A stretch of DNA of 64,000 nucleotides from Watersipora subatra. Its lineage: Eukaryota; Bryozoa; Gymnolaemata; Cheilostomatida; Watersiporidae. The position numbers and the translations under genes were made by a program. Shown here one piece after another: positions 49,101 to 61,100 of the stretch. How positions within the stretch are numbered: position 1 is the stretch's first letter; each line of letters starts with the position of its first letter. The stretch spans positions 16,896,182 through 16,960,181 of the forward strand of contig NC_088711.1 of assembly GCF_963576615.1 (NCBI RefSeq), read 5' to 3'. The notes beneath the pieces are model-generated. The model ran no database searches. It was not told the origin of the DNA and saw only the letters and a program-made list of their open reading frames with translations.

Positions 49101-52100
49101 ATTTGAAAAACCCAAAAAGCTTTATACCTGTAATTGTTTGAACAAACAGATTTCAGATCAGGCTTATAATTGACCAATCAGCTGGAGAGATGACTGACCA
49201 ATCAAAGTGGCATATTCTAACTACCTCTGAACAAAGGCAATTATGTACATAGCGTTGAGGTACGGCCACGCGTACCAATTTTTTCGTTGATTTTGACCGA
49301 AACCATGAAATGAACGAAAAACACAGAATCATTCGGCTGAAATTCACAGAATTGTAAAAGCTGTACATGCATACCGTAATCGTCGACGAAACATTTTTAA
49401 TCGGCTAAACAAATTATTAGCGAGCACGATCCTAGCAGCTTTTACAATTTATATAGTTCGAGGCACATAACGCGACACGCAAGAAAAATACTGACGTGAT
49501 TTTCCATAGTAAATACGATGCAACTGACTTGATTGCGCTAAAGATGACAACTCTTTCTACAACGAAAATTTTGCTGCTAAAAAGAAAGGATTTGTAGCCA
49601 TGGTGTTCAAACGGTAAATAACCAACAATAGTGCAATCTAAGCAGTTGCATCGTATGTACTATGTCGAATTGTGCTGGTACTTTTATTGTGTGTCGTAAT
49701 ACGTATCTCAGACTATATAAATTGCAAAAGCTGCTAGAATCGTTATTGCTAATAATTTGTTTAGCCAATTAAAAGCGTTTTGTTGAAGATTTCAGTGTGC
49801 ATGCACAGCTCTGACAATTCTGTGAATTTCGGCCGAATAATTCTGTGTTTTTTGTTTATTTCATGATTTCGGTCAGAACTAACGAACAAATCCGTACATG
49901 TGGCCATACCTTTAGTCTTAGACTTAGTTGCGCGCTTGACTGTTTCCTGACTTCACTCAGCTTTCACTGACCTATCGTATTAAACCGGACAGCTGCCAGT
50001 GGATTTATGCAATAACTGTGGACTTGGAGTTTTAAACTGGGGATGTCTTTGGCAACACATTCAACTAGCCAATAGCGTTGAATAAACTCATAGTTATACA
50101 TACATGCTACCGATTACTAGTTACTAGTTACTGATTACCAAAGGAGCTCTGCCACAAATATTAATCTGTTGTACTCATCTTCGACTTTGCCACAAATGTC
50201 AAATTATTATAGATATTAATTTATGGATTCTGCATTATACCACATTCTAAAAAGGGATCACGTTTACTTGACTTAAACACTATTACGCACATTTTTGGCA
50301 GGTAATTTTTTTGTATTGGCCTCATGATAATAAAATTATTAGATTGCTTGTACCTTGTTTTCATTCCAACACTATTCGCATTATTCTTAAGTTTCTTTAG
50401 TACGACTAAAGATGCATTATGTGAAACTACGTAAACAAAATTTAGATTACATGTAAAATTAAATAAATAATATAATAATGAATAAAAGGAAATTTGTCTT
50501 GTTAATTCATCGTAACTGATGCTTAGATTTGCTGACCGCAATATAATTATGTGTCACAAATTAACTCACACTATAGTTTAAAACAACTTAATTGGTGCAA
50601 TTTTTATTATTATACATTTCACTTTTTAAATTTTACCAGCGTTTTCATTTTTACTCTTTTCGCTAAACTTCGACTATCATAGTGAGTGTAACATTCACTA
50701 CAGAGACCTCGAGGATAGCTATAGAAGACCTCAACCAGAGAGCTCTGCCTGTCAGATTAATGATAGAATTTGCTTCAATCAATAATGCAATTTGTCATGA
50801 GAAGGTTAACTCTGACTAAAATCACTGTTTGGCCTAGGCTCGCAAAGATAGCCAGAACAAGAAGATGGCAACTATGTGCACATGAAATACAATACACAGA
50901 CAGTGATGTTATTGTAAAATTGTAGTTGCTAATTGATGAATTGTAAACAACAGATACAACAATCATACAGCAAAATACATAGTGAAATGTGCTCTAATAA
51001 GGGCCAATATAGTGTAATGCGTAGGAATTCGTGTATGCATTAACATTTACTTAAATTTACCTGCATGAAACGCACTCACCAACCACAGCAACAAATCCAG
51101 TAAAAGTGTACTTGGATGCTACATGATGATATGAGGATGTAGGATGCATACGCTAAAGGCTACACCATCTCCTAATTACATTATGACATGCTTTTCCAAC
51201 AAAACTTAAGAAATATTTATGGTAGATTAATATAATTTAAAAACTGCATTACATCAGAACCTTTCATCAAGCTCAAATTTAGGCTGCTCACTGATTCACA
51301 GAGGTTCAACGCATATTTCTGGAGCGTAAATGCTTGACCAAGCAGCTTATTGAGGTAACGCGAGCTTCATATATAGTCAACGAAACATGAAAGTGTTCGA
51401 GACATACCTTGTAAATCCTTGAAATAATGGACATGGCCCCAAGAAGAGAAATGTAATGGTATTCACCAGCAGTCCACACACCATGAGAGTCAGAGGACTC
51501 AACCAACTCTAAATAATAAACAAAATAACTAGCTAGTGTTGTCAATGAGATCTGAACTAGCTCGTTCATATTTAACCTCACCGACCACAGATAAAGACGT
51601 GTACTACTTTGCTTGCATACTACATTCTCTCTCTTTATTCTATGATGTATCGCTGCAATTAATGCCAATATATAGTTATTAAAAATAATGCCAATAATTT
51701 AGAATAATAACACGGAGATAATATAAAAGCTGCTATGATAAAACGTCTTTTATACGCTGTCGCAACATCGTCTGCGGTGATTGTAGTCGCTGAGATGTAG
51801 CTGGTCCACATTTGTATTTCAGCTTAACGACGTTTCAGCTATTATTGCTATTACAACAAACGAAATTTCGATACGAATGTGGGAGGGGAGAGAAACAGAG
51901 ATATTGACAGTTGTATGAATAATTGAATCATTAGCTATGTTTTGCAGCAAATATGCACACATTTTTATGATTTAAACAATCTCAAAAAGATATTCAATAA
52001 TACTATAATATAAATAGCAATTATGCTTTCCAAATGTTACGTTCATGCACCTGCTTAGAAAGTGTTTTATGGCACTTTTGTCTAACCAGTAATCTAGCCA

Positions 52101-55100
52101 GCGTTTGTAAAAACAGACAACAGGGTAGCGGCGTCGCGAGTAAAGGTCATCACCGCGACTGTCGGGTACTTTAATTAACAATGTTTATGCAGTTTGAGTT
52201 TGCTATGCGTAGATGGTTACTGCAGTTTTGTTGCAAAATATATATTTATATGAACAATATTGTTTGGTGTACTTAGCCTTATATCTCTATGGCTAAAATA
52301 CCTTTATTATTGTATTTGTAATAAATACATCCCTTTGATTAGGTCAATCATTTACAGTTCACATCATAGCTTGATAGAAGGTCTGCACCGTGATGTGATT
52401 TTTTGAAATATACTCATTTCTCTTTCTTCTCACCTCCGCTTTTCGCAAAATATGTAATACCCGTAGGTTAGCCGGATTTAATCTCCTATCTTCACTACCT
52501 CCTTGCCTTATCCCTTTGTTACCTTGTAAATATTGTTGTTTCAATCTATTCATACTGTTACTGTTCTAGTCAGGCCATTTACATACTTGTGCACACTATA
52601 ACCTCTGTGTCAAACTGTATATGCAGCTTACTTTTCACTAGTTTTGCATCATGAGCTCATTGCTTGCCACTTGTCGATCATCACTGATAGACCTCGGTCT
52701 AAACTCATAGTGCTTCTACATTATCATCAAATGCACCTTTCCTATCTACCAGCTATTTTATGTTAGACTAATAGTAATTATGGGATGTGGAAGCAAACTG
52801 GTCGCAACTTTTTCCATGCTCTATAATCTCGTGTATGCATGAAATGTCTCAGTTCAGATCAGAATAGAAAGCTAGAAACTACAAGCAACTTCTCTCTTCA
52901 CTCAGGATTAATATAATAACTTGTGCACCAGCAACTTATAAATACACCAACAATAGTGCTGCCTTATGGATGCATATCGTATGAAGGTTTATTATTATTA
53001 GTAGCGTTGCACCAGCAGCTGAATTACCACAGAGAATCGTGATTTTGTCAAGCAGTAGTAATTCATACCAGCAAGCTCGAAGGTTGACTTGCAACCAAAT
53101 TCCCATTACAGTTATTTGGTATCAAAAGGTTTACCATATCTTACTCTGTTGTGTTGTAGGTGCAAAATATGTGGAAATGTCATTAAAAGCTCTTGAAATC
53201 TAAAAAACGAACAGTTAAAAAAACGGCCGAAGGTTGGAATCCCTTTATTTTGATGACATATTCAACTCGACCTGGTTATTGTTTCGACACGTGATGTTAT
53301 CACATGAAATGAAAGGCCAATAAAAGGCTCAATATAACACTTCTCGTAGCACTGGTTTATGATAAACACTTTGGGTTCTATTGATAAACATTATAGAAAA
53401 ACCACAGTAGTATTAGGCTGAAGAGTACACAAAAATATTTGAAAAATGTTCTTTGCCTGTTGCTTGAAGCGGATGAATGTGCAACAATTAGGTGAATTGC
53501 TATCAAGATATTACCTACAGTTTTTGAGTATTTTTTTCAACTCCTCAGATTCAATTTTACCCATGACACAAATATTAACGCTAGAGAGAAGCTGTTGCAC
53601 TTCATAAATGGAAATCGTTGTAGCGATAACCGTATCTTGTCGTACTCTGAAATTGAATGTCATTGGTTGCAGAAACCAACACCTCTAATACCTGACAGTT
53701 ATTCAAATTTTCATAGTCTCTTTCAGCTAAACAAAAAAATTGTAATTGAATGATTTAGCCAAAAAATTTGCAACTGTAGAACTTTTATATGGAAGTAACA
53801 ATGAGATAAATATGGATTAACCAAAACTCCTAACACGCTATGATAGCATAACTCCTAACACGCTATGATAGCATAATCCAACTTATTGTAAGGTTATTTA
53901 TCAATAGTTAGCAATAGCCAAGCTATACTGACACAAACACGCTATTTTGAACTGATTAGAACTAGACTGAGATATAAACCTACCAGCTTATCCAGGGCTG
54001 TTGCTATGATAGGTGAGCCGATCGAGAAAGTGAATGAAACCAGCACAAACGTTAGAGCGCTGATCTCTTGTGTCAACCCATACTAAAACAATCACAAAAA
54101 GGATCATGAGATTTTGTGTAGTTCTACTAGTAGTAGGTTCTAGAGGTAGGTTTTACTGTATATCTCTAAACTTAGGCGTGAGATCAGGATACTTAAAAGG
54201 AATTTTGATCCCAATCAAAATTTTATATTTTCTTACAATTTTTGTATAAAGAATTTTTATATAACCGTTCAACCCAAGGGTCTCACAAACAGGTTTGAAT
54301 GTATCTGGTGAGTCTATCTTGTTCGTTAACGCAGGTCAATGAGAACATACTAACTGACAAGAGAACCTGTCATAATTACTTTCTGAATATCATTAATTTA
54401 CCATCGGTCTTCGGCAACTTCAACAATCCTGTCAAACTAAATGACCATAAAAAATTTTGCAAGAATAAACATGATCAAAATACGAACATTTTGCAGTTAC
54501 AATAGCGTCAGCCCCTTTCTAATATATACTAGGGGTTTTTTGAGGATTAAGTAAGGTTTAATTTAAACAATAAATGAAGAAATTCTTTACCGCCTTCCGA
54601 AGTTCTGGTTCCAGAACTGGTTCAATACTTGACCATATAGATCCCAAGAAGGCAGTTAGTGACAGCGCTGCTATTATATTTCTATTAAATAGAAGCGTCT
54701 TTAGGCTTACTGGCTCACTATTCTCAGTCTGTGCAGGATCTGCAAGAGAGGTTCATATCAATCAATGAATGTTATAAAAACCATACATGATATTGCAATG
54801 TATCCAAACCTCGAACAGCCAGCTAATGGCTTACGCATCTGTGATGCTAGTTAGTGACTATGGCTCTCACACAATGATTACACATCTGTGATGCTAGTTA
54901 GTGACTATGGCTCTCACACAATGATTACACATCTGTGATGCTAGTTAGTGACCATGGCTCTCACACAATGATTACGCATATGTGATGCTAGTTAGTGACT
55001 ATGGCTCTGACACAATGATTACACATCTGTGATGCTAGTTAGTGACTATGGCTCTCACACAATGATTACACATCTGTGATGCTAGTTAGTGACTATGGCT

Positions 55101-58100
55101 CTCACACAATGATTACACATCTGTGATGCTAGTTAGTGACTATGGCTCTCACACAATGATTACACATCTGTGATGCTAGTTAGTGACTATGGCTCTCACA
55201 CAATGATTACACATCTGTGATGCTAGTTAGTGACTATGGCTCTCACACAATGATTACACATCTGTGATGCTAGTTAGTGACTATGGCTCTCACACAATGA
55301 TTACACATCTGTGATGCTAGTTAGTGACTATGGCTTTTGTAAAGTTCTGCTGTCTGTTAAATTTCCTAATTTGATAGTGCACTGCAATATCTAGTCACCC
55401 TGTGTGATTCACTGTTCCTGCCCAGAGCGAATGCCAGTTGATCTGTTGATCTTGAGTGGTCTAATGATCTTGTGTGGTCTGTCTGACTTGCCACAGTGCC
55501 ATACGTTTGATTAGGTGTCATTGTTTTATCAGCCTTTGAGTCAACAACATGTAGTTTTTAAGCCTCATTTTTTGATGCTGATACTTTCTTCTATCTGTAT
55601 TAAGTTTCATCATTACACCAATATCTATCGCATACACATATAATCAAGAGTTAAACAGAAGGAGAATCACATACTATTTAGCAATCTCCTGGATGTGTTA
55701 TTAAGGTAAATATTATATCTCTCATTTCATGTGTTTTATTTTATGTTTCTAAATGGCTTTTCAGATGACTACCTGTATAATTAGCATACTTTCAATAACC
55801 TTTATCGACAATCGAGTTATTATTTTATTGTAGTTTCACGGTGTTGACAAGCATATATAATAAACTTTTAATAGAATATACACTATGCCTCATCACCCGT
55901 ATGTGACAATATAGCTACGAACCAGGGGATTCGCTACAGTGAAACTTACACACACCAACGGAAGTGAAATCGGACTGCCAGACGTATATAGGATGTACAT
56001 ATATATATATATACATATATATATCAATGAACATTAATTTCCCCTCCAGCAGCCCAAGTGAAACTCCGTTGATTTACAAAGGAAAAGTGATGCCAAGGAG
56101 CCAGAGTCGAGCAGCTAGAGCCACGCAGCCAGAGACATCTTGACTTCCAACTTGATAAGTCGCATTACCTTTTCTTTTTTTTTTAAACAACAGCAATTGA
56201 CTTTGTTTTGTGTTTTGTTTTTTATTAAGCAATTCTACTAGTGCAGATTCTGGTCATTGGGCAGTGAATCATACAAGGGTGATAGTCTCAATTGATTTCT
56301 TGCAGAGAAAATTTGTGGTATGAATTTCAAAACTAATCCTTTATTGATTGCTGTCAGTAAAAACTACTGTAATTAAACCTAGAGCATTGTCTTAAAAATT
56401 TTGGTATTTTTTAGTAAGATAGCTATAAACAAGTTAAAAAATAGAACAATTTTCAGCTGAAAATTCTGACAGGTTTGACCATAGTGCAGATCACGTTGCC
56501 ACCTTCTTGGAGTTGTGTCCTCGAATTCATTGGGTTAAATCAATACGAGTTGAGTTCCAAGCTTTTTCTCCTAAACTAAATCATGTCTGATAGCGAAGAA
56601 CTCGCTTCTGTTCACAGTGAAGAATCTACCAGTAGGAGGTTTTCACCAAGACTAAAAATACAGTCAATTAAGTCTGAGTTACAAGCAACTATTGAAAATC
56701 TCAGTGTAAGTCACAAAGCTACATTAAATGACTTGCAAGATAACTCTATTGAACTTTCCTATGAACAGCTTAACAGCATGCATGGAGAAATCACATTAGG
56801 TGCAGTTAATATCACAAAACTGCATAGTGCATACAAAGAAGCTCATGAAAGCGACTTACAACCTGACAAGGAAGACATTGTAGAAATAGATCGCGTGCTT
56901 GCTGATAACAGGAAGGTTATCAACCAGTTAGAAATTCATATGAATAAGTTAGTAACAAGAACCAAGCACGCTGAGCCAGACATAGAAAGCATAAAATCCA
57001 AAAATTCATCCTTTCTTTCCTCTAGACAATCCAGGTCTAGCAAATCAGGCTCGAGCAGACTTTCTCAGTCACTCAACATCATGCAGGCCGAGGCAAAAGC
57101 TGCTGCTGCAACTAAACAAGCCCAGCTTCAAGTCGAGATAGAATCTCAACAACTTGAGGAGGAAAGCCTCCAACTTCAGACACAAGTTCAAAGGAATAAA
57201 AGTCTGATAGCACAAGCTAAATTAAAAGCAGGGTTAGAAGCTGAGCGCCAACGTGAGCAGATTTACGCACAAGCAATAGCAGAAGAATTGGAAGATAACA
57301 ATGAGTCATTGTTGCGCCCTCCTGTCACCATTAAGTTAAATTCAGGACAAACACAGCTAAAAGACTCAAATGAGTTATTCCGACAAACGTCACAACGGCC
57401 TGCCAATGAGGTGATCACACCACTGCGCCTTCCAAGAGCTTCCCCAGATAATTCTCCTATGATGATTTCTAGTACCCCTACTACAGTCTTTGATCCTGTT
57501 GCTCTTGCTGAAGCAATCAACACGGTTCGCCAGCGTCCTGATGAACCACCCATATTTAAGGGTGAGACACTTAAGTATCAGCAGTGGAAGGCCTCCTTTT
57601 TCGAAACCTTTGATTTCAGTTCATGCACACCAGGCAAAAAATGGCTCAAACTGCAGCAATATGTTACAGGCAAGGCCTGGCAAAAAATAGAGGGCCTCAG
57701 CTATAGAAAAACAGAAAGTGCATGGATGCTTGCTTGGGAGAAACTGGACACCAAATATGGCAAACCAGAAATAGTGGCGGAAGCCATGGAGGAAAAGTTA
57801 CTCAGCTGGCAAAAAATTGAAGCAAATGACGGCGAACAGTTAGAAGACTTCATTGACTTTCTTGAAGTTTGTTCAGAATGTGATAGTGATTTGAACCTTG
57901 GTTCTAAATCTGTAAACAAGCGGCTGATACAAAAACTTCTATTACATATTGCTCACAGATGGACAGCAAAGGCCACAAAACTGGAGAAGAAATTGAGCAA
58001 GTTTCCACCACTCCAAGAATTCATCGACTTTCTAGTTCATGAATCTGACACATTAAACAACACATTGACTAAAGCATATCAAGACTTTGGAAAAACAGAT

Positions 58101-61100
58101 AAGTCAGTAAAAGGTAAAAGCGACAAAAGCAACAAAATCATGTCTTTTTCAACAGCAACCACAGCTGATGGTAAGTCTCACAATAGTTACAATGCCAATG
58201 GTCTGAAACAAAACAAATACCCATGCTTGAACTGCAACATGAACAATCATACGACGGGTACTTGTTTCAAGCTTGGTAAGCAAATACACTCCGAAATCTA
58301 AAGGTTTTTCATGAGCCATAACTTATGTTTTGCATGTTCTAAGCCTGGACACCAAATGACTGATTGTCGGTCTCCAGAGAAATGCATAAAGAAAAATTGC
58401 AACCAACAGCACCTCACAGTATTTCATGAATACTACGTAAAAGATAAAGACAGCAAAAGTAAGACTCCTATAGAAGTAATACAAACAGACAGTGAGAAAT
58501 CAGCAACAGCCCTAAACTGTTCCGACACCAGACCAGCTAATATCATGTCATGGACAATACCAGTGTATATTTCAACCAAAGATAATCCTGAAAAAGAAGT
58601 TCTGGTGTTTGCCTTGCTAGACTCGGTTCAAATCGAACCTTCATCACTCAAAATACCCTTGACAAGCTCAATGTACAGACCTGTGATGCAGCTATGAAAA
58701 TTAGTAAACTTACTGATACTGAGGGCACTGATTCAATGCGCCAAGCGGCCTCAGGACTGCTGGTTCGTGGCTACCATCAGAGCAGAGCAAGTAGACTTCC
58801 ACCGTGCATAAGCACAAGCAAAATACCTTTCAACTTAGAGGAGATACCCAATGCCACATCAGTGCAAAACTGGCCACACTTACAACATCTTGCCTCTCAG
58901 TTCATCTCTGCTCAAAAAGCAGCCAGCCTCGAGCTCGGATTGTTGATTGGAAACAATCTTCCACATGTGTTTATATCTAGACAAGAAATCAGTAGAAAAG
59001 ACCATGAGCCCTTTGCTCGTCTCACTGACTTGGGTTGGATCTTGATGGGAGACGCCACAAACTCTGCACACAGCTACAACAGTTGCGCTCATACCATTCA
59101 ATCTGGGACAATAGTAAACTTGGCAGTACAACAGCCAACGACTAGAAAATGTATCTCTTTTAAAATCAAAACAGAAACTCCTGACTTCCCCAACACAGAT
59201 AAATTCGAACAACAAATACTAAAAGTTCATAGTTCTGACTTTCAAACAAATCACGCTGATGAGATAAAGACCATGTCAATCGATGATCTCAAGTTCCTAA
59301 ACATTATGAAAGAGCAAATTCATAAAGATAAGCAGGGTTACATAACAATGCCATTACCATTCAAGGCTAAACCGCTCAGCATTGACACAAAAACCACTGC
59401 AATGCACAGATTTCATCTTCTTGAAAAAAAGTTCAAAAAAGATGCCATATATAAACTGCAATATCATGAATTTATGTCTGACATCATCACAAAAGGGGAA
59501 GCAGTTCTGGCAACCGACGACACTACCAACTCTTGGTATATTCCTCATTTCGGTGTCTTTTATCCTCGCAAGCCTGACCGTATTCGCGTTGTGTTTGATT
59601 GCGCTGCTAAAGTGGGAGGAGTCAGTTTAAATGACTTTCTACTACAAGGACCCGATCACATGAATGATCTTCAAGGCATTCTTCTTAGATTTCGTTTGAA
59701 CCCTGTAGCCATCATGGGTGATATAGAACGGATGTTTCACCAACTCAAGGTGAAACCAGAGCACCAAGACTATTTACGGTTTATTTGGTATGATTGTGAT
59801 GGAAATCTAGCTACTTTCAAAATGACAGTGCATCTTTTCGGGGCTAGATCTTCGCCCGCTTGCGCAACATATGGACTTAGATTTCTCGCCGATCAATATA
59901 ATTCATTATTGTCTGGCCATTCTGCATCTCATCAATTTGTTCACCACAACTTTTATGTTGATGACGGTCTCACAAGTGTCTTCAATGAGGCTGAAGCAGT
60001 TTCTCTAATTCATGACACACGTGAACTATGTGCTGCCGGCCAGTTAAGACTTCACAAAATAGCGTCCAACAGCCGTGAAATGATGTCACAACTTCCAAGA
60101 AGTGAGTGCGCCCGTGCCATTGCTAGTCTTGACCTATCTTGTGATCCGCTTCCCCAAGAGCGATCACTTGGTATTCTATGGGATACTGAAAAGGATAATT
60201 TTACCTTTCACCATGACACTGCTACAAAACCAGACACCCGACGAGGTGTACTATCTACGGTGGCCTCAATCTTTGACCCTCTTGGATTCCTCTCGCCATA
60301 TATTTTAATTGGCAAAAACATTCTACAGGATATGTGTAGAAGTTCAGCTTCTTGGGATGATCCCCTAACACGTGATTTTTTGTCACTATGGAAGGAATGG
60401 AAAGCTTCTATTCCAGACTTAACAAACATAAGCATCCAAAGATGTTATCAACCGACAGACTTTGGCGCCATCTTTAAGGCTGAGCTACATCACTTCTGTG
60501 ACGCAAGTACTCGTGGTTATGGTGAGGTTAGTTATCTCAGACTAGTAAACAACTGCAATATCTAGTCACCCTGTGTGATTCACTGTTCCTGCCCAGAGCG
60601 AATGCCAGTTGATCTGTTGATCTTGGGTGGTCTAATGATCTTGTGTGGTCTGTCTGACTTGCCACAGTGCCATACGTTTGATTAGGTGTCATTGTTTTAT
60701 CAGCCTTTGAGTCAACAACATGTAGTTTTTAAGCCTCATTTTTTGATGCTGATACTTTCTTCTATCTGTATTAAGTTTCATCATTACACCAATATCTATC
60801 GCATACACATATAATCAAGAGTTAAACAGAAGGAGAATCACATACTATTTAGTAATCTCCTGGATGTGTTATTAAGGTAAATATTATATCTTTCATTTTA
60901 TGTGTTTTATTTTATGTTTCTAAATGGCTTTGCAGATGACTACCTGTATAATTAGCATACTTTCAATAACCTTTATCGACAATCGAGTTATTATTTTATT
61001 GTAGTTTCACGGTGTTGAAAAGCATATATAATAAACTTTTAATAGAATATACACTATGCCTCATCACCCGTATGTGACAATATAGCTACGAACCAGGGGA

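Noticed and set aside
50221-50541. 106-residue minus-strand frame in intron 8 of copy B
   Set aside because: No family resemblance, no splice context, and AT-rich chance frames of this size are expected here.
57263-57553. Minus-strand frame inside the BEL/Pao gag-like region
   Set aside because: Shadow of the plus-strand gag-like frame with no family resemblance.
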